Shown here: positions 27,642 to 36,574 of the stretch, piece by piece | Position numbering within the stretch: the stretch's first letter is position 1 | Layout: every line of letters begins with the position of its first letter | Assembly (NCBI RefSeq): GCF_021412585.1 | Contig: NZ_JAKCMI010000019.1 | Span: forward strand, 1-64,000 | Direction of reading: 5' to 3' | Source of the DNA: Halomonas alkalisoli | GTDB lineage: Bacteria; Pseudomonadota; Gammaproteobacteria; Pseudomonadales; Halomonadaceae | Length of the DNA stretch: 64,000 nucleotides | The notes under the pieces: generated by a model | Databases searched by the model: none | Told to the model about the DNA's origin: nothing | Seen by the model: only the letters and a program-made list of their open reading frames with translations | Made by a program: the position numbers and the translations under genes

Positions 27642-29207
27642 CTATAATCTTGCATACTTAAGCTTAGGGTTGCCCAATAAATTATACACGGACCTTAGGT
27701 TTTCGTCGTTTGGCTCATCTTCGCGCAACCAGCGAATTGGAAAGTTTAAGTAAGATGCCCAATTAGCTGCTTTTTTGAAATCTCGCCATCGTCCAGTTTT
27801 TGCTGCGACCTCGAGATATTGATTAAGCAAGCGGTACTGGTAATTGCCAGCACTATATTTGGCTAGCGTGTACGCTTCCTGGTAGTAATGAAAAGCGTCA
27901 CCATAATGCCCTGACCAGTAGCAGGATGCTCCTTGTAGCCAGGGAATAAGCCATGGGGCATGTTTGTCGATTTGATGCAGACGTATTTCGTCACAAATAA
28001 TGGTTAATGAATCATTAATGGATGCCGAATCGTTGAGCATCTTTAAGGCATCTTCGACAATATCCTCAAATCGCTCCGGCTTATCTGCATTGCTCCGGTT
28101 TTGACTATCTATTGGCACCAAAGCACTGTAGGGGCCATAACGCTTTTCTAGCCAGTTAATTATACCTGGGTTAACTTTATGGTCATCTCCCATGTGTTCG
28201 TTAATTAATTTTTGAGCTGAAGTTTTTTTGGCTTCAAAATGACCCCAAAAGCCGGCAAGTATTTTCCACCTCAATTGATGGTATTGCTTGCTAGGCTTGT
28301 TCATAAAAGTCGCATGCTTTTGAAGCTCATGGTCATATTCAATTATCTCTTCTTGTATCCAAGAGACATACTTCTTGATCTGCGCAATAACGTCAAATAG
28401 GAAGTCAGTCCCATAGTAGTGCTCAATATCTTTTGCGATCATTGTTGAAATGCGTGACAAAGACACGACCGTAATAATATTATTGCGTTTCGAGTTTTCA
28501 ACAAAAATTCCGTTATCTGATAAGGCCTGAAAGGAGTCATCAAGATTTTTCTTGAGAACAAACATGCTGGGAATGGCCTGCCCACTTGTCCAAGACTTTG
28601 CGCACTTAAGATTGTTGTCTAGGTGATAATCCGTGCCGATGCCGTGCGGTTGGTGAAATCGGGTTTGTGAAACACCAACCACGTCATATGCCCATTTTAG
28701 AGCGTGTGAAAGTGGCCATGTCACTCCACCGTGCTTCTCTGCTGGAAGATACCAAAACTCTTTGTCTGGCGTAATCGTACAAGGGTAGTGAGGCCTCCAT
28801 TTGAGCCAGCTTAAAGTAAGAGAGCGGACACCGACATCCACTCCATATGCTGTCACAAAATACCGAACCGTGTCCGGCTTAGACATCAGCGTGCCTTTTT
28901 CTTTGATCAAGTCATAATAGCATTCATATAAGTCGTTGATGATATCCTCAATCTGGCTTGCTGTTATTGGACAGGTGAGCACTTCTGAAAGCAATTGGCT
29001 AGCAGCAGCGAATGATTCATATAAATTATTTTCTAGCTCACCTTCCTCTGCGGCAAGGCGTTGTAATTTCTTCTGTATGCTTTTTTTTTCTTCCTCAGAG
29101 AATATGTTGTTATTGCCATGAGCGCCTTTCCGAGGCATTGTTCCTGAAGCTCGGAATACGTATTTAACAACATCTCCAAGTGAAGGGTAGCCTAGCTCTT
29201 TGCGCAT
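27642..29207 (-). CDS. hypothetical protein, 521 aa, TPR-like C-terminus
   Basis: A large soluble protein I do not recognise. The first 60 residues include a charged helix (EEEKKSIQKKLQRLAAEEGELE). The centre has aromatic-rich blocks (WLKWRPHYPCTITPDKEFWY, LRWKILAGFWGHFEAKK). Residues 430-490 look like TPR helices (PWLQGASCYWSGHYGDAFHY, YQYRLLNQYLEVAAKTGRW). ATG 29207 has no good ribosome site and is directly preceded by a hairpin (29218-29239); ATG at 29138 (MPRKGAH) has AGGAACA before it and is an alternative. It shares strand with, and follows, a 51-residue gene. Downstream it converges on umuC. Confidence 0.7.
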   Translation of the reverse strand: MRKELGYPSLGDVVKYVFRASGTMPRKGAHGNNNIFSEEEKKSIQKKLQRLAAEEGELENNLYESFAAASQLLSEVLTCPITASQIEDIINDLYECYYDLIKEKGTLMSKPDTVRYFVTAYGVDVGVRSLTLSWLKWRPHYPCTITPDKEFWYLPAEKHGGVTWPLSHALKWAYDVVGVSQTRFHQPHGIGTDYHLDNNLKCAKSWTSGQAIPSMFVLKKNLDDSFQALSDNGIFVENSKRNNIITVVSLSRISTMIAKDIEHYYGTDFLFDVIAQIKKYVSWIQEEIIEYDHELQKHATFMNKPSKQYHQLRWKILAGFWGHFEAKKTSAQKLINEHMGDDHKVNPGIINWLEKRYGPYSALVPIDSQNRSNADKPERFEDIVEDALKMLNDSASINDSLTIICDEIRLHQIDKHAPWLIPWLQGASCYWSGHYGDAFHYYQEAYTLAKYSAGNYQYRLLNQYLEVAAKTGRWRDFKKAANWASYLNFPIRWLREDEPNDENLRSVYNLLGNPKLKYARL

Positions 29208-29217
29208 ATTGATGAAG

Positions 29218-29239
29218 GCCCTAGAGTATGCTAGGGCCT
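29218..29239 (-). terminator. hairpin between the small gene and the 521-aa gene
   Basis: GGCCCTAG and CTAGGGCC form a perfect 8-base stem with a 6-base loop. There is no U-run on the minus-strand side, so it may be a weak terminator, an RNA-processing or translation-control hairpin for the gene starting at 29207. Confidence 0.55.
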
Positions 29240-29249
29240 CTCCATTGGT

Positions 29250-29405
29250 TTAGCGATTGTTCGGGTTAAACTGCTTCCCACGATTGCCGTGCACTTTCCC
29301 GTTCTCATGGTTGGTGCCGTTGGTACCCCTATTGGGGTTAAGTGCATTTGAGCGATCATTGAGTTGCTGGCGTGTCTTTTGAGTTGTCTTGCTAGTCATC
29401 TGCAT
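29250..29405 (-). CDS. small Asn-rich protein, 51 aa
   Basis: The product is hydrophilic and Asn/Gly/Arg-rich: QKTRQQLNDRSNALNPNRGT and NGKVHGNRGKQFNPNNR at the end. It resembles small proteins with the RSNxxNPN pattern seen widely in proteobacteria, of unknown function. AGAGGAC precedes the tandem ATG codons at 29405 and 29399. It is followed by the hairpin and then the 521-residue gene on the same strand. Confidence 0.55.
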   Translation of the reverse strand: MQMTSKTTQKTRQQLNDRSNALNPNRGTNGTNHENGKVHGNRGKQFNPNNR

Positions 29406-29499
29406 GTCCTCTGCTGGTTTGCGTCTATCAGGCTATAGACAGTCACTATTATCGACAAGTCTGTTTTTGGCGACGGCTATTTCATGCTCTCTCCCCCAG

Positions 29500-29935
29500 C
29501 AGAGCCCTGGTCTGGATCTCTCGCACCCTGACGGTACCAAGGCCGCTAATACGGGTAAGGCGATCCGCAGACGTCTAGGGTCGACCTTCTACGATGTCCT
29601 TGCCACGGGCCGGGCCGATGTGTGGCAAGTCTTCCAGGCGCGAGCCGCTACTCGTATTGAGGTCGATGCAATCGGGAGCCGAGGTGCTAGGCAGAAGCGT
29701 CCCGCTGACGGCATGCACGGTTTGCAGCTTGGCGCCGCTCAGGCCGACATAGACTGGTGCATGGTCGGAGATGCGGTCATGTGCCTCTTGGTGGTCCAGA
29801 GGCAGGAGGTATCATTTTGGCAAGCGGTAATCAGCCGAGATGGCGGATGTTCCAGCTGCCGCTCAGGACATCGGCCTGAGCGGCTAGTGGGAGGCGGGCC
29901 AGCCAGGCCACGAACAGGCGATTCAGCATGATCCT
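29500..29935 (-). pseudogene. decayed copy of the secreted DNase-like gene
   Basis: From ATG 29933 the sequence codes LNRLFVAWLARLPLAAQADV and SGSWNIRHLG, parallel to the start of the gene at 17765-18817, then loses the whole catalytic middle by a deletion of several hundred bases. It resumes with ISDHAPVYVGLSGAKLQ, CIDLNTSSGSRLEDLPHIGP and LTRISGLGTVRVREIQT, the C-terminal EEP end and helix-hairpin-helix. Only signal peptide and DNA-binding tail are left, in different frames. Confidence 0.85.
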
Positions 29936-29984
29936 TCTGCCCCCTGCGTAAAACGACCTATGATCTTGGGGGGAGGGACAAACA

Positions 29985-30653
29985 TCAATGCGAGCCGGAG
30001 GTAACAGGCTCGATCAGCTTGGGATCGTTCTCGATGGGTTTGTTGACGCGCGACGACACGGGCCAGTGGGTGATGTACTCGGCGCTCAGGTGATGAATGA
30101 CCTGGCGCATTATCTCACGGTCTGTCATGTCTGGATCGAGCCAAGGCTCCAGGCTCTCGTCATCTAGCACGAGCGGCATGCGGGCATGGATCTGCTTGGC
30201 AACGCCGCGAGCGGGTTCGGTCAAGATCGCGCAGCCGGGGACACCATCGACGCGCTCGGCCCAGATTGCTGCCAGCCAGATCAGCTCACGATCCTCGCGG
30301 CAAAAGTAGTGCGGTTGCTTCTGGCCATCAACTACCACCCATTCGAACCATCCATCTGCCGGTACAAGGCATCGATGGTGGGCAAACGCTCCCTTGAAGA
30401 AGTTGGAGATGGCCACCTTCTCGACAGTGGCATTGATCGGCTCAGGGGCGTCCTCCTTAGCCCACTGAGGCTTGTATCCCCACCACACTTTATCTAGTAC
30501 TAGGGAAGAGTCGTCATCATGTCGCCTGACGACATGAATCCAGGTGCCAGGGGCCACGTTGTAGCAGGGCTTCCAGCTACTGTGCGGCTCGGACAGCCCG
30601 AGACGGCCAGCTACGCTGGAAATCTCGGAGAAATGCACAAAACGTCCGCACAT
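29985..30653 (-). CDS. SOS response-associated peptidase, SRAP (YedK/HMCES) family
   Basis: The 222-residue protein starts MCGRF, so the catalytic Cys2 becomes N-terminal after Met removal. Other hallmarks are CYNVAPGTWI, VWWGYKPQWAKED, INATVEKV, VPADGWFEWVV with the catalytic Glu, and IHARMPLVL with the active-site His. The family binds abasic sites in single-stranded DNA and forms a protective thiazolidine crosslink through Cys2. It is 50 bases upstream of the decayed DNase-like gene on the same strand and near umuDC, consistent with a DNA-damage module. No clear LexA box was seen before it. Confidence 0.94.
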   Translation of the reverse strand: MCGRFVHFSEISSVAGRLGLSEPHSSWKPCYNVAPGTWIHVVRRHDDDSSLVLDKVWWGYKPQWAKEDAPEPINATVEKVAISNFFKGAFAHHRCLVPADGWFEWVVVDGQKQPHYFCREDRELIWLAAIWAERVDGVPGCAILTEPARGVAKQIHARMPLVLDDESLEPWLDPDMTDREIMRQVIHHLSAEYITHWPVSSRVNKPIENDPKLIEPVTSGSH

Positions 30654-30900
30654 GATCAGCGGGACCTCGCGATGTCATCGGCTTTCGTTAGCTGGCGGCA
30701 GTTGATCTCTGCCTCATTGTACCAGCCTTCAAGGAGCGCTTCTGTCGATGCTGGCATGACGAAGAAATGTCACTATTGATAGATCCAATCTCTCGTACCA
30801 GTCGTGCAACTGTTGCGCCATTTCTGCTCTGTTGTCATGCTCTTATAATAGAGAACAGATGTTGCTGTCGAATAATATTTACTCGATAGGGGGATATTAT

Positions 30901-31743
30901 ATGAAGTTGGCTGAAATTGAAACGCAGCTAAACATGATTTCAAAAATGCTTAAAGTGTCGTTACAACTTGGCATGGGGATAGGTTTACTTATAATTCTTA
31001 TATATAGCGGTGGCGTTGGATACTATCCCTCTGGCTTGACGGTAGGCGATGGCATTTTGTTAATCGCAGTGGCCCTTGTATTCGGTTTGGTGTATTCAGT
31101 CGTGGTGCTCCTTCTCTTTTGTGTGTCTATTATTGCATTGCGGCAGTTGCGAAAACTAGGCGTTCCTTATTTTAATAAAAACTGGTTCTATAATAAGGTT
31201 CGTAACATACCTAGGGAAGGCGAAGAGTCTAAGTTTCTACCATTGACAAAGGGTAAGCTTAAGAAAGCCTTGCGCTACAATGCTGTTACTATTTTTGCTT
31301 TGTTGGCCTTAATTGTAATGCTCAAGGATTTGTTGTCGATCAAAGAGGTGGTTTCATCAGTTGTGCTCATGACGGTTTTCTATCTGATATGGGATTCGAT
31401 AGATGAGTTTTGTGAAGAATCAGAAGAAAAGAAAAAGTCGAAGAGTAAAATAAGTGTTGTCTTTGTGTTGGTAATCTATCTAATACCTGTTATTAATGCT
31501 GCTCAATTTGGAGGTAATTTAATTGCTAACGCATTAAGTTTGATTGGCGTTAGAAATGAAAGTGCTACTGTTCAGTTCAAAGACGACTACAGGAAGTTCG
31601 TCGAGTCAGAGGTTGGGCAGGAGGATAATCGTATTTATAAGGCGTCTCTTTTGCTTCATGGTCTTGGGGCCAATAGTGTGCTGGAGATAAATAAAAAACG
31701 TTTTGTTGTCCCCAGTTCGCAGTATTTTATAATGTATGAGTAG
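30901..31743 (+). CDS. polytopic membrane protein of unknown function, 280 aa
   Basis: Start at ATG 30901 with GGGGG/GATATTAT upstream; the frame is open back to 30832 but those codons read non-coding sequence. A short amphipathic start (LAEIETQLNMISKMLKVSLQ) is followed by about four to five membrane helices (residues 23-42, 50-78, 128-147, 155-172 and 185-203). The C-terminal 80 residues are soluble. AT-rich and single; family unknown. Confidence 0.68.
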   Translation: MKLAEIETQLNMISKMLKVSLQLGMGIGLLIILIYSGGVGYYPSGLTVGDGILLIAVALVFGLVYSVVVLLLFCVSIIALRQLRKLGVPYFNKNWFYNKVRNIPREGEESKFLPLTKGKLKKALRYNAVTIFALLALIVMLKDLLSIKEVVSSVVLMTVFYLIWDSIDEFCEESEEKKKSKSKISVVFVLVIYLIPVINAAQFGGNLIANALSLIGVRNESATVQFKDDYRKFVESEVGQEDNRIYKASLLLHGLGANSVLEINKKRFVVPSSQYFIMYE

Positions 31744-32202
31744 AGTGTTGGTTTTTGTGTAAAGGGGACTGTTTATCGCAGGCACTGCAAGTGGATCTTT
31801 GCGAAGGTATTATGACAACCTTGTCTAATTGATCGCTCTGGTCGAGGCTATATTGAAATTTAGATTATTCCTAGAGCAGGAAGTTGTACGCGTAATTTGG
31901 TGGGGTTTCATATACAGCCTCCTCAAAATTTTCGAGAGATCGCCAAATCCAAAAAATTCTTAAGATATGTGATATACTTCAAATTTTTCACACAGTCTCA
32001 TCCGCATTCTGTAATCAAGATGCTATAAGCACGACCTGTCTTTTACTTGGGCAAGCCATAAAATGAAGACATCTGTTGGTGGCACCCTTCTAGCTAATGC
32101 ATCCATTCTAGCGCAGCTCAGCTACTATAGCTTATTTACCAAGCGTGGTCGCCGATATCGATTGGATGCCCATGCATCACCTACTTATCCCAAGTAAATT
32201 TC
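31744..32202. other. gap, no supported gene
   Basis: No gene or clear signal. AT-rich up to about 32000, then GC content rises towards the repeat block. Confidence 0.5.
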
Positions 32203-32448
32203 ATGGTGGCGCATTATCGGCGAGTCAGGAAATTAGCGGCAGTTTTTGCTCATCGCCTGAAAGTGCTCCTGGACCTGTTTGTCAATGGCCTGAAGGTGGG
32301 CCAGGGCGTGCTTACGGAAAGTGCTTTCTATGGCAACCAGTATCTCAGGGCACTCAGAGCGAAAAGTATGCCGATCATTCCCGTCAGGCACCCGTCCGTC
32401 GTGCTCTATACACTCCCTGACGCCTATGAACTACTGATCAGAGCTTAG
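32203..32448 (+). CDS. doubtful small protein, 81 aa
   Basis: A basic, helical 81-residue frame (HYRRVRKLAAVFAHRLKVLL, then VRHPSVVLYTLPDAYELLIR) with protein-like composition but no strong ribosome site and no family I know. It may be a fragment of a larger gene. Followed at once by an IS30 scrap. Confidence 0.3.
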   Translation: MVAHYRRVRKLAAVFAHRLKVLLDLFVNGLKVGQGVLTESAFYGNQYLRALRAKSMPIIPVRHPSVVLYTLPDAYELLIRA

Positions 32449-32479
32449 ATGACCTGTCAGGTGGTCCAGAGGATGGGGT

Positions 32480-32535
32480 CCCTTCAGTGCTTCCCCAAGG
32501 AAACTGACTTTCGGCAGGTTACTGATACCGAGCCG
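32480..32535 (+). pseudogene. IS30 scrap
   Basis: CAGTGCTTCCCCAAGGAAAC and the following ACTTTCGGCAGGTTACTGAT are nearly identical to 2265-2317 in the decayed IS30 at the left end, so these about 50 bases derive from the same IS30 subtype. Confidence 0.75.
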
Positions 32536-32539
32536 CCGC

Positions 32540-33034
32540 CTCTCGCCCCAGCAATCGGGGGCGTTGCCTATACCACATCGCGCCAGGTCCCATCTGCGCG
32601 TCATCGTATTCCGTAGCGCATTCTGCTAGCCGGCAGCTGAAATAGGGCCGTGGGGTAGGGAGGATCCACGGCCCTATCCTGGTTGATCTCGCTCAGCGCG
32701 GCGCGATGGCCCGCCTCTCGCCTCACCACCCGGGATGCTTTGCCTACACCACATTCGGCGGCCGGTCGCTATCCCCGATCCCACTGGCACGCTAGAAGGC
32801 GCCTGAAGGGCGATCAGCTAGGCACCATGACTCACCGGAACCGTCAAAACCGGCCGGAGGGTAGGGAGGATCGACGGCTATATCCAGGTTGATCCCACTC
32901 AGCTAGGCACGATGGCTCACCGGTTTCAGCGGAGGGTGCGTTGCCTACACCACATCCGGCAGCTGGTCGCTATCCCCGACCTATGAACTCACTTTCATGA
33001 GTCTCCAAGCGAGCGGTTAAAGACATTTCTAGAG
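32540..33034. repeat. long-period repeats and inverted single units left of the 42-base array
   Basis: Two diverged copies with a period near 208 bases can be seen: GTAGGGAGGATC...GGTTGATC.C.CTCAGC at 32655 and 32863, and TTGCCTACACCACAT with GGTCGCTATCCCCGA at 32740 and 32942. A weaker third copy is near 32565. Inside this block the array motif occurs twice in reverse orientation (GGCACCATGACTCAC at 32821 and GGCACGATGGCTCAC at 32906). No gene is supported. Confidence 0.7.
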
Positions 33035-34319
33035 GTGAATGATCGTGCCTAGTAGGCCACCGTCCAGGGGAACTGGTGAGCGATTGTGCCGAGATCGGAC
33101 CTGCCGAGGCCGTTGTGGTGAGCCATTGTGCCTAGCTGAGGGCCGCCAGGGCACTCCCAGGAGTGATCATGGCTAGTTGGTAGCTGCCGAAGCCGTTGTG
33201 GTGAGTGATTGTGCCTAGCTGAGAGCCGCCAGGGCACTCCCGGTGAGTGATTGTGCCTAGCTGAGAGCCGCCAGGGCACTCCCAGTAGTGATCATGCCTA
33301 GTTGGTAGCTGCCGAAGCCGTTGTGGTGAGTCTTAGTGCCTAGCTGACGGCCACCCAGAACTCCTCCGGTGAGTAATTGTGCCGAGATCGGTGCTGCCGG
33401 GACTGTTGTGGTGAGCCATTGTGCCGAGCTGATGGCTGCTCAAGCTACTTCCGGTGAGTGATCGTGCCGAGTAAGGAACTGCCGAAGCCGTTGTGGTGAG
33501 CGATTGTGCCTAGCTTAGGGCCGGCAGGGCATTCCAGGTGAGTGATCGTGCCGAGTTGATAGCTGCCGAGGCCGTTGTGGTGAGCGATAGTGCCTAGCTG
33601 CGGGCCACCAGGGCACTCCCGGGGAGTGATCGTGCCGAGTTGGTAGCTGCCAAAGCCGTTGTGGTGAGTCTTTGTGCCTAGCTGACGGCCACCCAGAACT
33701 CCTCCGGCGAGTGATTGTGCCGAGATCGGTGCTGCCGGGACTGTTGTGGTGAGCCATTGTGCCTAGCTGATGGCCGCCAGGGCTCTAACGGTGAGTGATC
33801 GTGCCGAGTTGATAGCTGCCGAGGCCGTTGTGGTGAGCGATAGTGCCTAGCTGCGGGCCACCAGGGCACTCCCGAGGAGTGATCGTGCCGAGTTGGTAGC
33901 TGCCAAAGCCGTTGTGGTGAGCCATTGTGCCTAGCTGATGGCCGCCAGGGCTCTAACGGTGAGTGATCGTGCCGAGTTGATAGCTGCCGAAGCCGTTGTG
34001 GTGAGAGATTGTGCCTAACTGATGGCCGCCAGGGCTCTAACGGTGAGTGATCGTGCCGAGTTGATAGCTGCCGAAGCCGTTGTGGTGAGAGATTGTGCCT
34101 AGCTGCGGGCCGCCAGGGCTCTAACGGTGAGTGAACGTGCCGAGTTGATAGCTGCCGAAGCCGTTGTGGTGAGAGATTGTGCCTAGCTGCGGGCCGCCAG
34201 GGCACTATCGTGAGTGATCGTGCCGAGTTGGTAGCTGCCGAGGCCGTTGTGGTGAGTCATTGTGCCGATTAAGCCGCCACCCGATGCTGTTATGGTGAGC
34301 CATTGTTCTGATCTGGGTG
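33035..34319 (+). repeat. tandem array of 31 units of 42 bases
   Basis: Thirty-one consecutive units of 41-43 bases, each opening with GTGAGNNATNGTGCC. Two unit types alternate over much of the array: type A continues GAGTTGATAGCTGCCGAAGC and ends CGTTGTG; type B continues TAGCTGNNGGCCGCCAGGGC and ends in a variable CTCCCG or CTAACG. So an 84-base dimer also repeats. Unit starts include 33076, 33118, 33201, 33538, 33791, 34001 and 34210. One more unit in reverse orientation lies at 34329-34343. There are no unique spacers, so it is not a CRISPR array. Minus-strand frames through it merely translate the repeat. Confidence 0.97.
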
Positions 34320-34529
34320 AACGAACTGGGCACGATCCCTCACCGCTAGCTGGCGTGATGTGAGGCTGATGGCCGCCGACGAGCTTTCTTGCTGTTCAAG
34401 CTCACCTTGAACACGGCACTTTCACTGTCGCCGAGCTAGCACTGGCCCATCCCAACACATCTCGTCGGCCCCGGCCCTCCCCGTGTGGGACTGGCTTTGT
34501 CATCCATGCCCTAATCCCAACGCGTGCAC

Positions 34530-34790
34530 AAAGGGAACATTTCACTGACACGCCTCAAGACCACCATTCGCTAATCGAAGAAAGTTTGATTAGTCTGTAA
34601 TGTGAAAGTATGTATCTGCCTGATGCTGCCATGTCTCGAAATGGCGACGTCTCAGGCCTCCAGGATGGGAAGGCGCAGCTCGCGTCAGGATTCCCTCGGC
34701 GGTAGCGTGCCTGCTCGTATGGCGGTCAATACTTTCCATCAATGATCAGCTCTAAAAGACCCAAAGTTGCCATTCAGAAAGGGTGACATC
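34530..34790. repeat. non-coding repeat, copy 2 (partner at 20062-20310)
   Basis: Homologous to 20062-20310 over about 230 bases; similarity continues into the first part of the shared leader (ACCCAAAG...AGAAAGG). It lies just upstream of the HamA-like fragment as copy 1 lies upstream of the TIR-like gene. Confidence 0.8.
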
Positions 34791-34842
34791 AATGAAGCTG
34801 GGTAAGCGAAGTTGTCAAGGTGCCGCCAGTGCGCCATAACCG

Positions 34843-35364
34843 GTGTCAGGATTAGAGTCAGATAAACGGTGGAGCGCCGTGCGGCTGTATGAAAGGTGGT
34901 GCCAGTTCACCAAAGAAAAGAATAAGCGCAAGCATTACTGGACCTACGTCGAGAAGGATGGTGGCCTCGATAAGATCCGCAATGACCTAGTTAACACCAT
35001 CCGCTCGCACTACGATCATCTCGAACGCATCGCTGAGGACGTGGAGCGACTCGGATACGACGTCGCCAGTAAAATCCTCAGCGCCACAATGCGTCAAACG
35101 ACCAAGGGAAGTTCTGGAGATCTTGGTGAGATCCTCGCTACCGAGTTGGTCGAGGAAGAGATAGGCCTTCGCTTCCCCGTTCGTCGTCTCCGATACAAGG
35201 ATGGGGTCATTTACATGGGACAATCATGCGATACCCAGGCTCCTCAGTTTGGCAAAGGTGTGTGGGGTTGGGCAAATGGAGGGGTTAGAATCCAGTTTGT
35301 GGACACAGTTATTGGATTTCCTCGCCAAGTATCACTATTTTCCGATGGTCGTTGCCGCATGTAA
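34843..35364 (+). pseudogene. fragment resembling HamA/DUF1837
   Basis: The 173-codon frame contains SSGDLGEILATELVEEEIGL and FPVRRLRYKDG, which resemble the DUF1837 core of HamA, the nuclease subunit of the Hachiman defence system. In such proteins a catalytic region follows RYKD; here the frame becomes GVIYMGQSCDTQAPQFG, which does not fit, and a neighbouring frame continues GSFTWDNHAIPRLLSL, suggesting a frameshift. The apparent start is GTG without a ribosome site, joined to leader repeat sequence. No HamB helicase follows. A truncated or fused relic is likely; the family link is moderate. Confidence 0.42.
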
Positions 35365-35479
35365 AAAACCTGGATTCAGAATTGCCGCTTAATTTTTTGA
35401 TAAGGATTACTTAGATAGAAATGCTTTCACTGGCCAGTTAGCCTGCTATCCAAGAACCAACCTAAAGAAGTGGTGAAGT

Positions 35480-36255
35480 ATGGGATGTAATGCATGGAAC
35501 CACCCGCTAGATTGTACCTGCGGCTGGGGAGGAGATGGGCATTTAGGAAAAGGTGGGAAGGGTAGCTTCAGAGATAAGCATTTAAGTTACCAGGCAAGCA
35601 CGAACTCAGCCATTTCTAAAGATAGTGGCTGCCGTCCGACGCGCTGCCCAAAATGTGGTGGATCTGTCTTTTTTATTAGACATAATGGGGGGCAGTCTGG
35701 TTGGACCCTCCTCTCTCACCTCCATGGTACTTACATCCCTGTTTTGAGGATAATACGGATGCAAACAAGCGTAGAGGTTTGGGGGATAAAGAATCCAAAA
35801 GAAATATCTCTAAGCTATCGTCACTCGGAGTTGTCACTCAATGTGAGTATTCTGATTATTTTCATTCTACAAAGTTATCCATGGAGGCTGAGGATAAAAT
35901 CATAGTATTCGAGTCTAGGGGAGATGCTAGAAAACTTAGCGGACAGCTATGCCTTTATGACCCCTCTGAGCGAGTGGTATGGGATTTCTACGAAGCTACT
36001 ATAAAGTTTAACTGCATTGGGATAACCGAGGAGTTGGATGGGCACAGAGAACTAATAGTTAACAATAAAGAGTCAGTCAGAAACGAAAAGACTGCTAGCA
36101 TAAGTCATTTAGTAAAGTGCAAGCTATGTAGTGCAAAGCTGAAGCCAAGAGATACGAAGGTTTCCAAGCATTATAGAAAAGTACATAATTGCCTGGTAAT
36201 AGTTTCCGAAGGCGAAATAACAGGGACTGTTTTACTAGAAGAAAGTGCCTTTTAG
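35480..36255 (+). pseudogene. zinc-finger protein gene split by a one-base slip in a G-run
   Basis: The first frame (from ATG 35480) codes CTCGWGGDGHLG and TRCPKCGGSVFFIRHNGG; the second frame (35701-36255) continues LDPPLSPPWYLHPC and ends with a C2H2-like finger (VKCKLCSAKLKPRD then HYRKVHN). With seven instead of six G at about 35690-35695 the two join into one 258-residue protein reading HNGGAVWLDPPLSPPW, which matches a known pattern (CPxCGxxVFFxxxxxGxxVFFDxLGxPWPxHPC). So the gene is one mutation, or one sequencing error, away from intact. Function unknown; two zinc sites suggest nucleic-acid binding. Confidence 0.7.
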
Positions 36256-36431
36256 ACGCTAAGTTTACTTTCATTATCTAATCTGGTCGGAAGGAAAAGA
36301 GAGGACCCCCGAAGGCCCCGCTTTATTGTTTTGGTGCTCGCCGGGAACAAAAGATTAAAACTAGCTTCATGGCGCAGTCTATTCAGGAGGTGGGTACTGC
36401 TTCAGTTAGTTGTCGTGTGCTGTATGATTGA
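36256..36431. other. short gap
   Basis: Contains CCCCCGAAGGCCCCG-type sequence near 36305 that may act as a transcription end for the zinc-finger gene; no gene. Confidence 0.35.
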
Positions 36432-36560
36432 CTACCCGTTGGTAAATGGCTTAGGCCGTTTGGCCTGCCATTCCTTCATCGCTGCAATCGGTGCTTGATG
36501 GTCCAGCGCCTTCAGCGGGATATGGTGGCTATACAGCCATCAATAGCGCTTGAGAGTGAT
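36432..36560 (-). pseudogene. IS481-family transposase C-terminal scrap
   Basis: The minus strand codes WLYSHHIPLKALDHQAPIAA and MKEWQAKRPKPFTNG followed by TAG at 36432-36434. This is the standard C-terminal signature of IS481 transposases (YNxHxPxxALxxxxPxxAM). A stop precedes WLYSHH, and the rest of the element is gone. Confidence 0.75.
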
Positions 36561-36574
36561 CTTAGTCAGCATTA

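Noticed and set aside
29389..29931. 180-residue plus-strand gene
   Set aside because: It is the antisense shadow of the decayed DNase-like gene on the minus strand.
33678..34205. Repetitive protein (RHNLSPQRLRQLSTRHDHSP repeats) on the minus strand
   Set aside because: The frame only translates the DNA repeat; it breaks where units are 41 or 43 bases long, has no ribosome site, and conservation follows bases, not codons.
33035..34319. CRISPR array
   Set aside because: Units are contiguous 42-base repeats with no unique spacers and no cas genes nearby.
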